Positions 18,101-25,553 of a stretch of 28,551 bases of DNA are shown here, one piece after another. The notes under the pieces are model-generated. The model made no database searches and was not told the origin of the DNA. It saw nothing but the letters and a program-made list of their open reading frames with translations. The position numbers and the translations under genes were made by a program. The first letter of the stretch is position 1, and each line of letters starts with the position of its first letter. This DNA is from a virus: positions 1 to 28,551 of IMG/VR virus record IMGVR_UViG_3300009425_000068; one strand, written 5' to 3'.

Positions 18101-20265
18101 ATTACATTAGTAGAGATTCTTTTTCTAGAGTTAAAAAAGAAAGAAGAGGAGTAGTAGGTAATATAGCTGGAACAAGAGAAGGTCGTCAAGGAATTGGAGA
18201 TTTTTTAGAAATGTATACAGGATATATTTCTGGAGCAGTAAGGGCAAAAGAAGCTGGAAAATTTCAAAGAGAAACTGCGGCACTATTTGATAGGACAGAC
18301 CCAAGAGCGGATTTATTAATGAGAAAATTTCCTCAACAATATAAAATTTCTAAAGATTATATTGATATGTATTTTGGTAGAAATGATAGTATGGTAGCTA
18401 AAAGTGTTGATAGTTTTATTAAAACAGTAGGAACTTTACCTATATTTAATAAGAGTCCTTTTTCATTTAGACAATTTAGCTCTACAATTAATACAGTAAC
18501 ACTGCATAAAGCATTACTATTTGGAAACCCACGTTATCTAGCATCAGCAATACTTCAACCATATCAAATGGTACCACAAAGATTGGCGTGGTTAAAACAA
18601 GAGTATGGAATAAAAGGAGATGTAAGTGTTGCACTAGCAGAAGGTACTATGCTTGCATGGAAACCTACAAAAGAATTTAAAGCTCTTGTTACTGAATCTT
18701 TGAAACCAGAAAATGCTGTTTTAGATACTGCGTTTTTAAAAGAATTTTCAACAGAAGTATTTAAAGGTAAGTCTAGACAGAATCCATATTTTAAACCATT
18801 ACAAGATTTTGTTGTAAATGTAACTACTGGAAAATCATTGGCAGGTATGGCAGAAAGACATAGTAGATTACAATCATTAGGTATAATATACAAATTTTTA
18901 AAGACTGCAAACTATGATAAAAATAGATCACAAAAAGATTTTTTTGATACTGTTATGTTTGAAACTCAAAATTTAATGGTTGAATACAATGCTCTAAACA
19001 GAGCACAATTATACACAGGAAAAGGTGGAGGATCTGCAGCATCTGCTTTTGGATTATTTAAAACATTTTTTCATAACTACTTAGGACAAATGACTCAGTA
19101 TGCTAGGACTTGGGCAAAAAGTGAAAAAGAAATACAGTCATTAAAAAAATTAGAAGAGCTAACAGGAATACCTTTACCTTCAAAAAAATTAGGAAAATTA
19201 ACAGATCTTCAAGCGGCAAGGCCTGCACTATTTCATGTAACTGCAGGCATAATGACTGCTGGTTTATTTGGAGCAATAGGAGTTGCACAAGCTGATGCAC
19301 TTATAATGGTAATGAATAAAATATTCTATGATACTGGCCTTAAAGAAGAAAGAATACCTACATTAACAGAGACTATTTTAAAATCTAATTTGCCTAACGC
19401 TATAAAATTTGGTATTCCTTCTGATGCAGTTGGTGTAGACATATCATCTACTATGGCAGCTCCAGGATTAGGACCTGGAGATATATTTAGTTTGCCAGCT
19501 TTAGATTATCTTTTTGGTTTTACTTCTAAAACAAATCCTGGAGTTATTAATTCTTCTATAGCAATAGCAAGAAAGAAAAAAAATGGAACCTATACTCCTG
19601 CAGATTTTTATTCTTTTTTAAAAGCTAGTTTACCTCCTACTTTAATGGCAGAAGTTGAAAGACATTATGCAGGACTTCCTAGATATAAATTAGCCGAAGG
19701 AACTTTTTTTGATAGATTTATTCCAGACCCATCAGGAAATGCAAAAGATACTCTTACAGATGAAGACAGTATATACTATAAAAGTGTTATTGGGTTTGGT
19801 AAAGATAGTAATAAAAAGAAATGGATAGTTGCAAATCCTTATAAAGGAATGCGAGGATCTATTGAAAGAGATGTTGCAGGGTTTAAAGCAAGATACTTTG
19901 CAGGTAAAAGTTTCGAAGAGGCACTATTATTAAAAACTATTTGGGAAACTACTAAGATTAGTAGACGTCACAAAGATAAAAAAGATCAATTAGTTACAAG
20001 TATAGCTTATATATTAGCTAATGGATATGACGAAGAAATTATGCCTCTTATAGATGTAGCAAAAGATATGGGCTACACATATGAAGAGATTATGTCAAAG
20101 GTATTTACTCGTATGGAGTTTATGAACAACACAGTTTTGTCTAGAACTAAAGGATTAGCAAAACAATATAACTATGAACAAAGAGAATTTATACTTGAAG
20201 TATTAGAAAATAATTCAATTGACTTACAGTATATGCCAGAACAATTAAGGGGATTTGGAAAGTAA
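15145..20265 (+). CDS. Giant internal virion / DNA-ejection protein (gp16-like)
   Basis: This 1706-residue protein is the largest gene here and closes the run of internal proteins. Residues ~200-290 are a long Gly/Ala-rich hydrophobic region able to enter membranes, and ~1357-1399 is a second hydrophobic segment. Between them are long charged helical regions. A 'LPNYYPHAWIG' motif near residue 890 recalls large multi-domain virion proteins of other phages. In T7, the equivalent gp16 (1318 residues) is ejected into the host and lines the channel for DNA. I see no clear lysozyme-type transglycosylase motif at the N-terminus, so the wall-cutting part of gp16 may be absent. No good ribosome binding site precedes the ATG, four bases after the previous stop. 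The stop overlaps the amidase start. Confidence 0.65.
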   Translation: MGTLSFAPIEPEDTSTDINSNAKLKFSPIENKNLDINKLNLFQDSVFDMQEKLELDKTPYVSEEEYEKANKGVQLGTAAKYGFNSSVQGAVYHASAVPGWTDRAADYMIDFFGGDADKWTTNYLYGDELTNQAGITNNEDFINLQKKIKEKDEFKASLDNNFFKKVTFNTLASIDATEEHLKSYAQRVQPFTVDPLFQPDGIAEKVAMGFGGMPIQIAEVGALTLAAAGGIALATGTAIGGAPIAAAGIGFGTLGFLASYEEEAGAVLYNTIISAGEGMAFGGLSKLPGWKSRTVAMGGLGAASARLHGGGSEEMIAGAINLASLGFAGRGFDKLTGKNVFGTQPKEPTPKPPEYTFLKAKDVLQHDIRKLDASTKPLRDYIKEDGKGYHVEAQAIPFEISKESSISLLKESKSKKDFELKLGNVEKLELTANTRRDIESGRDTVRFKKITKETKPEELALNEKTIKKDVEIDKQFVIKDGKLIDYTYHLDAATLTIKPKGFTETFKDTGINRTQYNQKDAILDRYNNSKIINGKLKSIDANTIEISFKQLMSIYRQKGAEHKWAKPAFKEASAIKKQEETSMLNRFTKYVEEADINRSHMDRLLNITTRVDPHPGESKIPNANELLYAITEMVKDPKTGKNTFKIKKDKKTGQDKEVDLNKSEAGTGANEIKGLLERQLIPIKLTGDASKNNIKLFVSTKVKQMKGAVDAGINDILYRQRSVLDQPINKFQFIEEKKGFLQEKVFFNFTNAIGQTKTYRSKEGALTEFENLTVKEAYNIPGKMKGVNSQKKIIDAMINREIVMEKKAASAAKNKTPKEIKAEYLKKDNKDNFVYRMSYETLQKNYKLTPEETRIVRKLDEGLTNARILYNKEMQLNPAAGKLIDELPNYYPHAWIGNYRVYIKDPITNDLVGSIVGSSRADVLKQYQTFKQKNPKYDKYPYEYVPQSQSTGKGKENLYEAFYEATRIMDLKDPQLGTALKEAYRDYISRDSFSRVKKERRGVVGNIAGTREGRQGIGDFLEMYTGYISGAVRAKEAGKFQRETAALFDRTDPRADLLMRKFPQQYKISKDYIDMYFGRNDSMVAKSVDSFIKTVGTLPIFNKSPFSFRQFSSTINTVTLHKALLFGNPRYLASAILQPYQMVPQRLAWLKQEYGIKGDVSVALAEGTMLAWKPTKEFKALVTESLKPENAVLDTAFLKEFSTEVFKGKSRQNPYFKPLQDFVVNVTTGKSLAGMAERHSRLQSLGIIYKFLKTANYDKNRSQKDFFDTVMFETQNLMVEYNALNRAQLYTGKGGGSAASAFGLFKTFFHNYLGQMTQYARTWAKSEKEIQSLKKLEELTGIPLPSKKLGKLTDLQAARPALFHVTAGIMTAGLFGAIGVAQADALIMVMNKIFYDTGLKEERIPTLTETILKSNLPNAIKFGIPSDAVGVDISSTMAAPGLGPGDIFSLPALDYLFGFTSKTNPGVINSSIAIARKKKNGTYTPADFYSFLKASLPPTLMAEVERHYAGLPRYKLAEGTFFDRFIPDPSGNAKDTLTDEDSIYYKSVIGFGKDSNKKKWIVANPYKGMRGSIERDVAGFKARYFAGKSFEEALLLKTIWETTKISRRHKDKKDQLVTSIAYILANGYDEEIMPLIDVAKDMGYTYEEIMSKVFTRMEFMNNTVLSRTKGLAKQYNYEQREFILEVLENNSIDLQYMPEQLRGFGK

Positions 20266-20687
20266 TGGAACCAAGAAACAAAACAGACTATATAGTAATA
20301 CACTGTGCAGCTACAAAAGCTAGCATGGATATAGGTACAAATGAAATTACAGATTGGCACGTTAACGGCAATGGCTGGCGTGATATAGGATATCATAAAG
20401 TTATCAGACGTAATGGTGTGATAGAAAATGGTCGTGACCTTAGAGATTCTGGTGCACATGCCGCAGGATACAACCACAAAAGTGTAGGTGTATGTCTTGT
20501 AGGTGGGATGGCAGATGATAACTCTGCTGAAAATAATTTTACAGATCAACAATGGACTGCATTAGTAGCTTTAATAAAAGAACTAAAGACCGAGTACCCT
20601 GATGCAGATATTATTGGGCACAATGAAATAAGTCAAAAAGAGTGCCCATCATTTAATGTACAAGAATGGAAAGAAGGGAACATATAA
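20265..20687 (+). CDS. N-acetylmuramoyl-L-alanine amidase (T7 lysozyme-like endolysin)
   Basis: This 140-residue enzyme cuts the bond between muramic acid and the peptide stem of peptidoglycan at lysis. It aligns by eye along the whole length of T7 lysozyme (151 residues): 'VIHCAATKAS', 'EITDWHVNGNGWRDIGYHKVI', 'GRDLRDSGAHAAGYNHKSVG', 'VCLVGGMADD', and 'GHNEISQKECPSF'. The zinc ligands are His13, His119 and Cys127; the catalytic pair is Tyr43 and Lys125. T7 lysozyme also inhibits T7 RNA polymerase through its N-terminal region; that region is shorter here, so inhibition cannot be assumed. It has no signal peptide, so it needs a holin, which is the next gene. The start overlaps the previous stop (TAATG). 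Confidence 0.95.
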   Translation: MEPRNKTDYIVIHCAATKASMDIGTNEITDWHVNGNGWRDIGYHKVIRRNGVIENGRDLRDSGAHAAGYNHKSVGVCLVGGMADDNSAENNFTDQQWTALVALIKELKTEYPDADIIGHNEISQKECPSFNVQEWKEGNI

Positions 20688-20688
20688 T

Positions 20689-21066
20689 ATGTGGCTATCA
20701 TTATTACCTACGGTATTAAAGACTGGATCAGCTATATTTGCCAACAAACAAAAAGCTAAGATCCTTATGTCTGATGCTGCCTTACTACATGCACAGAAGA
20801 TGGCATCGGGTGAAGTAGAATATCAGGCACAAATTAGACAATCAAATGATCAGGGATACAAGGATGAGTTTGTTCTTATCTTAGTATCGGCACCTGTACT
20901 ACTATTAATTTGGAGTGTATTCTCAGGAGATCCTGACATACAAATGAAGTTAGATCTATTCTTTGAGAAATTTGGTAGTCTACCTTTTTGGTACCAATCA
21001 ATTTTTATCGGTGTGGTCGCTTCAATATATGGACTTAAGACAGCCGATATTATGAAGAAAAAATAA
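20689..21066 (+). CDS. Holin-like membrane protein (GTA-type holin pattern)
   Basis: This is a 125-residue protein. I start it at ATG 20689, two bases after the amidase stop, with AAGGG ten bases upstream; an earlier in-frame ATG at 20656 would begin inside the amidase. The N-terminus (MWLSLLPTVLKTGSAIFA) is a weakly hydrophobic helix. A charged stretch follows, then two membrane segments, FVLILVSAPVLLLIWSVF (~65-82) and WYQSIFIGVVASIYGL (~101-116). The 'KDEF...P...W' arrangement recalls the three-helix holins of gene-transfer agents. It is directly behind the endolysin, so a pore-forming role in lysis is likely. Confidence 0.72.
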   Translation: MWLSLLPTVLKTGSAIFANKQKAKILMSDAALLHAQKMASGEVEYQAQIRQSNDQGYKDEFVLILVSAPVLLLIWSVFSGDPDIQMKLDLFFEKFGSLPFWYQSIFIGVVASIYGLKTADIMKKK

Positions 21067-21072
21067 AGAAGC

Positions 21073-21447
21073 ATGAAGGTATCTGATTCAACACAAATAT
21101 CTTTACCTGCTAGAAATCTTTTAGCTATACTTGTAGCTGTAGCAATAGGAACTACAAGTTACTTTACTATTGTCGAAAGATTAAATAGTATTGAAACAAC
21201 ATTACAGTTGATGGAAAAAGATATAGAAGCTGCCAATTCTTTTGTAGACGGGGTGCCCAAAGGCGACATGGTCAGTCCACAGATTCAAGAGCTCTACATG
21301 TTAGTTGAATATTTATCAGGCAGTGTAGAAAAATTAAAAGAACAAATGGAATCTGAAATACCACTCATACTTAAAAATGAAATGATAATACAATTTCACG
21401 AAGACAGACTTATAGATATAGAAGAGAGAAAGAATGGGAATAATTGA
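21073..21447 (+). CDS. Membrane-anchored coiled-coil protein (possible inner-membrane spanin)
   Basis: This is a 124-residue protein. One membrane segment (LLAILVAVAIGTTSYFTIV, ~17-35) follows a short polar N-terminus and precedes a long charged coiled coil (LNSIETTLQLMEKDIEAA and 'VEKLKEQMESEIPLILKNEM') that would lie in the periplasm. It follows amidase and holin, the place where phages of Gram-negative hosts carry the inner spanin that joins inner and outer membranes in the last step of lysis. The next gene overlaps by 14 bases, as outer spanins often do. The role is inferred from order and topology. Confidence 0.55.
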   Translation: MKVSDSTQISLPARNLLAILVAVAIGTTSYFTIVERLNSIETTLQLMEKDIEAANSFVDGVPKGDMVSPQIQELYMLVEYLSGSVEKLKEQMESEIPLILKNEMIIQFHEDRLIDIEERKNGNN

Positions 21448-21658
21448 AACAGTTATTATACTTAGTTTGTACGTCTATGATGGCGGCAATAAAAATATAG
21501 AAGGCTGGTACCACCAAGATAACCTTAGTACATGCCTAGCAGCTAAACGTTTAGCAGAAAGAAATTCAGGTAATCAAGTGCAGTACACTTGCACACTAGA
21601 ACAATGTGAAATGACTACAGATCAAACTGGCGTTAAACATTGTGATAAAATAAAATAG
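21434..21658 (+). CDS. Small exported Cys-containing protein (possible spanin partner)
   Basis: This is a 74-residue protein. A short hydrophobic N-terminus (MGIIETVIILSLYVYDG) could be a weak signal or anchor. It is followed by a mature part with four cysteines (STCLAAKRLA, 'YTCTLEQCEMT' and 'KHCDK'), which suggests disulphides outside the cytoplasm. There is no lipobox, so a classical lipoprotein outer spanin is not supported. It overlaps the preceding coiled-coil gene by 14 bases; that gene's end (AGAGAGAAAGA) supplies the ribosome binding site. Similar small proteins occur in marine phages without a known function. Confidence 0.6.
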   Translation: MGIIETVIILSLYVYDGGNKNIEGWYHQDNLSTCLAAKRLAERNSGNQVQYTCTLEQCEMTTDQTGVKHCDKIK

Positions 21659-21668
21659 GAGAAGAAGT

Positions 21669-22361
21669 ATGATTAAAAGTATAGGTATAGTTGTGGCTAT
21701 TACAGTGTGTATGCTGTGGGCTTTTAGTGCATTAATGGACTCTGCTCTAGCAGATGTAACCTCTAATGGAGCTACTACCAATGATCAGGTAAATTCTAGT
21801 GGGAGTAATACTGCAATCACAGGAGGTTACTCATCTACTGCTAGTACTACATACAGCACAGGCTCTAGTAGTAATTCAACCACAACCAATACAACCAATG
21901 CTTATCAGGGTGACTCACGAGTAGTGCCTAGTGCATCAGCTCCTGCTATATCTAGTATGTCGCAAGATCTATGTACGGTAGGTATATCTGCTGGTGGTCA
22001 AACTTTTTCGTTTGGTGCTAGTCTTGGTATGACTAAGAGAGATCTTAATTGTGAAAGACTTAAACTAGCCAAGGCTCTCCATGACATGGGTATGAAAGTT
22101 GCTAGTATAGCTCTTATGTGCCAAGATAGCAGAGTGTTTTCTGCAATGGCAATGTCGGGAACTAGCTGTCCATATTTGGGATCAATAGGTACTGAGGCTC
22201 AGGCTAAGTGGGAAAAGTATGGCAAGTTAAGACCAGACTATGAAGAATACGTTAAGACTCTACGGATTACAGAACAAATAGACAATGAAATATTAAAGGA
22301 TATGGATGATGGTCAGGTTATTAATTATTCTAACGGTACTGTTAAGCTCGGCAATCAGTAA
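21669..22361 (+). CDS. Exported Ser/Thr-rich protein with conserved Cys domain
   Basis: This is a 230-residue protein with an AGGAGAAG binding site. An N-terminal hydrophobic helix (IGIVVAITVCMLWAFSALM) followed by DSALA is a likely signal peptide or anchor. Residues ~30-95 are a Ser/Thr/Asn/Gly-rich, disordered region. A folded domain follows, with 'DLCTVGISAGGQTFSFGASLGM', 'DLNCERLKLAKALHDMGMKVA', 'ALMCQDSRVF' and 'GTSCPYLGSIG'. I associate this last arrangement, with four cysteines, with marine phage proteins of unknown function. Its end overlaps the next exported protein by 56 bases, so the two are probably made together and may interact in the periplasm. Confidence 0.65.
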   Translation: MIKSIGIVVAITVCMLWAFSALMDSALADVTSNGATTNDQVNSSGSNTAITGGYSSTASTTYSTGSSSNSTTTNTTNAYQGDSRVVPSASAPAISSMSQDLCTVGISAGGQTFSFGASLGMTKRDLNCERLKLAKALHDMGMKVASIALMCQDSRVFSAMAMSGTSCPYLGSIGTEAQAKWEKYGKLRPDYEEYVKTLRITEQIDNEILKDMDDGQVINYSNGTVKLGNQ

Positions 22362-23883
22362 GGCTGAAACAGTTTGCGTACAGAATGTACCGCAGTATGG
22401 AGATCAAACCTGTACTACAACTACTGATGTTGTAACATCTGTTACTACTAGTCACAGCACTAACAACTTATTGTCAGGAACTTTTACTGATGGTAGTTGG
22501 AGTGGGCCAAACTTAGATCATACTCATGGTAGTGGTATTATTGCTGGTATTGGTGGCGAGTATGTAGAGAGTACAGTCAATCAATCTGACACAGGTTTAA
22601 CTAATGATGAAGTACAACGAGGGTTTACTTCTACTATAGGAGCTGACATTTGGTTTTGGGATAGAACTGATAACAATCAATCAGTTACTATGACACAAAC
22701 ATTTAATGATGGTAATGGAGATACTACTACACAAAGTAGAATAATAGATTATGTTAATGAATACTATACTACTCATCAAGACACTATAGTTGTAGGCGAG
22801 AACACTGCAACCAATGGTAGTGTTACAGCACGATTTGATTTTACTCATACCAATACACAATCTCATAGAGCTGCAGATATAAAGAACCCTACACTTACAT
22901 TTGATTACACTAAGATTACTAACACCACATCACAAGTAAGTAACACATCAATAGAGTATTGCTGGCAACGCACACCCAACACTTGTCCACAAGCAGTAGA
23001 AGATATAGCTGATACCATTGTAGATATTGAAGATGATTTAGTTGATATAGTCATAGACATTGAAACACCAGAGGTAGAGATAGTAATAGATGTACCTGAG
23101 TATACATGGGAACCTGAAGAAGTAGAAATTGATGAGCCAGTATTTACAGCAATTCCTATACCAGTTAATATAACTATGCTTGAACCTGAACCTGAAATAC
23201 CAGAAGAAGAATTTACTACAGAGGAAATTATAGATGCATACGATCCTGACCCAGTTATGGAAACAAGAGTTGAAGATGAATCCCCAGCTCCAGAACCAGA
23301 TGCCGACCCTATTGAAATGGCGGAACAAAATGATGAACCAATTGAAGAGCAACCCAGTAGCGAAGAAGTTGTTGCAGAGCAACCAATTCAAGAAACAGAT
23401 AGTCCAAAACAAGAAGAAGTTGTCGAGGCAGATGTTGAAGAAGAACGACCTGAACCTACTGAAGAACCAGTGGAAGAAGATATAGTTGAAGTTGTTGAAG
23501 AAGAACCTGAAGTAACTGTTGATGTGGTTGCAGTTGAAAAATATATTGATGGCAAAGTAGAGAGCCAAATAGAAAAAATAGAAGCTACTTTATTAGTAGT
23601 TAATGAGTTGGTAAATAGAGCTATGGTATCTAATCAAGTAGACATATCTAGCTACAGTACTATTAATGCTGCTATGTTTGATAATCGTCAGTTGCCTAAA
23701 GGCAATCAAGATTTTTTTAAACAGATAGTATTAGCAGGATATGATAAAACTATTTATAACAATCAAGTGTCACTAGGCTCTACAGATCCTGTTGCACAAC
23801 ATAACATAAAAGTAAATGTGGCTCGTGATAAAACCGATAAAGCATACTATAAATTAAAAGCATTAATGGAGGCAAGACAATGA
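22306..23883 (+). CDS. Secreted protein with long acidic Pro/Glu/Val spacer
   Basis: This is a 525-residue protein. Residues 1-20 form a signal peptide (LLIILTVLLSSAISKA, likely cut before ETVC). Residues ~21-215 form a Thr/Asn-rich beta domain. Residues ~225-410 are an acidic spacer built of Val-Glu-Ile and Pro-Glu repeats, such as 'TPEVEIVIDVPEYTWEPEEVEIDEP'. Residues ~410-525 form a helical C-terminal domain starting with 'YIDGKVESQIEKIEATLL'. The start could be 22306 or 22309; AAAGGA at 22295-22300 fits 22309 slightly better. Both lie inside the previous gene. Such a rigid spacer is long enough to reach across a periplasm, as TonB's does. I do not recognise the family; an envelope-spanning or surface role is inference. 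Confidence 0.68.
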   Translation: MMVRLLIILTVLLSSAISKAETVCVQNVPQYGDQTCTTTTDVVTSVTTSHSTNNLLSGTFTDGSWSGPNLDHTHGSGIIAGIGGEYVESTVNQSDTGLTNDEVQRGFTSTIGADIWFWDRTDNNQSVTMTQTFNDGNGDTTTQSRIIDYVNEYYTTHQDTIVVGENTATNGSVTARFDFTHTNTQSHRAADIKNPTLTFDYTKITNTTSQVSNTSIEYCWQRTPNTCPQAVEDIADTIVDIEDDLVDIVIDIETPEVEIVIDVPEYTWEPEEVEIDEPVFTAIPIPVNITMLEPEPEIPEEEFTTEEIIDAYDPDPVMETRVEDESPAPEPDADPIEMAEQNDEPIEEQPSSEEVVAEQPIQETDSPKQEEVVEADVEEERPEPTEEPVEEDIVEVVEEEPEVTVDVVAVEKYIDGKVESQIEKIEATLLVVNELVNRAMVSNQVDISSYSTINAAMFDNRQLPKGNQDFFKQIVLAGYDKTIYNNQVSLGSTDPVAQHNIKVNVARDKTDKAYYKLKALMEARQ

Positions 23884-24149
23884 TTGAAAAATTACAAAAG
23901 GTAGGGCTACTTATAACTTTGATTTGTACAATCGGAGGTGGATTTTACACCTGGGGTACATTTAATCAGAGACTAGACGCTATAGAAAATAAAAAATTTA
24001 CAGTTAATCAAACAGTAGATCTTACAGAAGTTAATAAAAGTATAGAAGCATTAAAGGCAGACATTAAAATTAATGGAGCTGCTCTAGACTATCTTGAAGC
24101 TAAACTAGAAGAATTAAAAACAAAATTAAATAACCCGTTATTACAATAG
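23880..24149 (+). CDS. Small membrane protein with coiled coil
   Basis: This is an 89-residue protein starting in an ATGA overlap with the previous stop. Residues ~8-27 (VGLLITLICTIGGGFYTWGT) form one membrane segment. The rest is a charged helix with heptads (FNQRLDAIENKK and 'LDYLEAKLEELKTKL'). The arrangement matches the other small anchored coiled-coil proteins here (10999 and 21073). It may anchor or partner the exported 525-residue protein just upstream. No family was recognised. Confidence 0.62.
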   Translation: MIEKLQKVGLLITLICTIGGGFYTWGTFNQRLDAIENKKFTVNQTVDLTEVNKSIEALKADIKINGAALDYLEAKLEELKTKLNNPLLQ

Positions 24150-24159
24150 GAAAGAAAAA

Positions 24160-24948
24160 ATGGTAGACACACTAGCACCAAAAAAAATATTCACACAAAG
24201 AGAACTCGATAAAAAGTTAATGCCTATAGAAAGGCAGCAGACTGCAATAAGACCTAGAGCTAGCCTTGCAGCATCTACTTATAATCCTGTACTAGATACT
24301 AATAGTGCTTTAATGGAAAATATAGTTAAGCCTGAAGTTACTACCCAACCAATAAGAGAGATAGGACAGGTAACTGCAGAACAAGATCAAGAAGTATCCT
24401 CAACAGATGAAACTCAAGATATTAAACAGACTGGAAAACAAGTAGAACAGGATAGTAACCAAGGACTAGGATCAAAACCTATTGCATATGCAGCAGAAGG
24501 ATTTGAAGATAAGATTATAGATAGACCAGTAGTTGTTGGAGAAAGAGGTATAGAAATGATTATACCCACAGGAAAGGGTAAGTTTACTGTTATTAATAAT
24601 GAGGCATTGAAAGGATTAATGACTAAAGTTAATGGCGATGATTCTGATATAGACTTATCAAAAGATACAGTTAGTGAATTTAAAAATAATGACGGAACTA
24701 ATGAGGCAGCTATAACTGGAAATGATAATACTCCAGATCCAAAGATAGGAAGCTATGAAACTATGAAGTTACTTGATATGCTAGAAGAACAAGGAGAAGA
24801 TCCTTCTAATAAAGATTTAAGAAAATCTATTATGGAGTACATTGAGGGTGGAGATAATCCATATTATGATGAACTCTTAAACCCACCAGAAGTTAAGCCA
24901 ATTATAAAAAAAGAAGTTAAACCTTTGATGGGTAAAGACGAAGTATAA
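24160..24948 (+). CDS. Late protein with tape-measure-like VGERG motif
   Basis: This is a 262-residue protein with an AGGAAAG binding site. The N-terminal ~105 residues are polar and probably disordered. Residues ~120-152 read 'IIDRPVVVGERGIEMIIP' followed by 'GKFTVINNEAL', which closely resembles a segment near the C-terminus of many tail tape measure proteins (VGExGPElfxP...G.I.pN). The rest is acidic. The protein is far too short for a tape measure, and a short-tailed phage does not need one, so the module has probably been reused. It is the last plus-strand gene; its stop touches the stop of the opposing operon. Confidence 0.6.
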   Translation: MVDTLAPKKIFTQRELDKKLMPIERQQTAIRPRASLAASTYNPVLDTNSALMENIVKPEVTTQPIREIGQVTAEQDQEVSSTDETQDIKQTGKQVEQDSNQGLGSKPIAYAAEGFEDKIIDRPVVVGERGIEMIIPTGKGKFTVINNEALKGLMTKVNGDDSDIDLSKDTVSEFKNNDGTNEAAITGNDNTPDPKIGSYETMKLLDMLEEQGEDPSNKDLRKSIMEYIEGGDNPYYDELLNPPEVKPIIKKEVKPLMGKDEV

Positions 24949-25329
24949 TTACTCCTTAATCTTATAGGGATCTGTACTTAACTTAGGTATCTTACCTTCT
25001 AAGTCCTCACCTGATAATATACTTTCTATATGTTTATGTATATAAACAACAGCCGCACCTATGATAGAGTCTTTAGTAAATGTTTCTGCTATCTCTTTAA
25101 GGCTACATCCATACTGCAACAGTAAAGATACTGCCTTTCCAGATGCTCTAAGTTCTCTGTCCAGAGTACTTTCATTTGGTTTTATCTTAACCCAAATAGC
25201 CATAGGCGTAATACCTTCATCGTTAATAGTGTAGTCTACTATAGCTACTACTCTTCTATCATCTATGTCCATACGCACAGTATTACTTCTCATTCTATTT
25301 GGTACTTCTAATCTAGCCACGTTATCCAT
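24949..25329 (-). CDS. TSCPD-like protein (resembles C-terminal domain of B12-dependent ribonucleotide reductase)
   Basis: This is a 126-residue protein. The second half, 'LDRELRASGKAVSLLLQYGCSLKEIAETF' (split here around 'GK'), matches the pattern of the TSCPD domain found at the end of adenosylcobalamin-dependent ribonucleotide reductases and as free-standing phage proteins: an anti-parallel sheet, then 'LxxLG+AISLALRxGxpLeEI'. The signature Thr-Ser-Cys-Pro-Asp itself is absent. The start overlaps the upstream stop (TAATG on the minus strand). It is the last gene of the early-type operon. A link to nucleotide metabolism is suggested only by the similarity. Confidence 0.6.
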   Translation of the reverse strand: MDNVARLEVPNRMRSNTVRMDIDDRRVVAIVDYTINDEGITPMAIWVKIKPNESTLDRELRASGKAVSLLLQYGCSLKEIAETFTKDSIIGAAVVYIHKHIESILSGEDLEGKIPKLSTDPYKIKE

Positions 25330-25553
25330 TATAACCTTTCTATTAAATCTTTTATTTCGTAATTAAGTTTTTCTGCATTACTTTTGCAATGCCTGATTAC
25401 CGCAGATAAAATGTTGGCATGAAACTTTTCTTCAATACCATTAAGTTCATTGAGCACAGCACTTGGCTCTGGGTAATCAAGGTTAATTGCTATCTCATTT
25501 GATCCAGTCAAAGAGATACTCATTCCAAAGAGATGGGATTTATTTTTTGCCAT
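25329..25553 (-). CDS. Small protein of unknown function
   Basis: This is a 74-residue protein starting MAKNKSHLFG. I chose the ATG at 25553 because AAAGA stands six bases upstream; an ATG two codons earlier (25559) has no spacing for a binding site. Most of the protein is a mix of a short strand part (LFGMSISLTGSNEIAINLDY) and a helical part (ILSAVIRHCKSNAEKLNYEI). It has no membrane segment. It overlaps the gene upstream by about 14 bases and the one downstream by one base. No family was recognised. Confidence 0.6.
   Translation of the reverse strand: MAKNKSHLFGMSISLTGSNEIAINLDYPEPSAVLNELNGIEEKFHANILSAVIRHCKSNAEKLNYEIKDLIERL

Noticed and set aside
23038-23568. Minus-strand frame of 176 codons, and a plus-strand frame at 23234-23485, within the acidic spacer gene
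   Set aside because: Both are mirror effects of GAA/GAT-rich repeats; their compositions (Phe/Asn/Trp-rich and Lys/Gln-rich) are not protein-like and the main frame has a signal peptide and folded ends.
25494-25515. Possible minus-strand TTGACT promoter start in the 74-residue gene
   Set aside because: No acceptable -10 hexamer at 16-18 bases.
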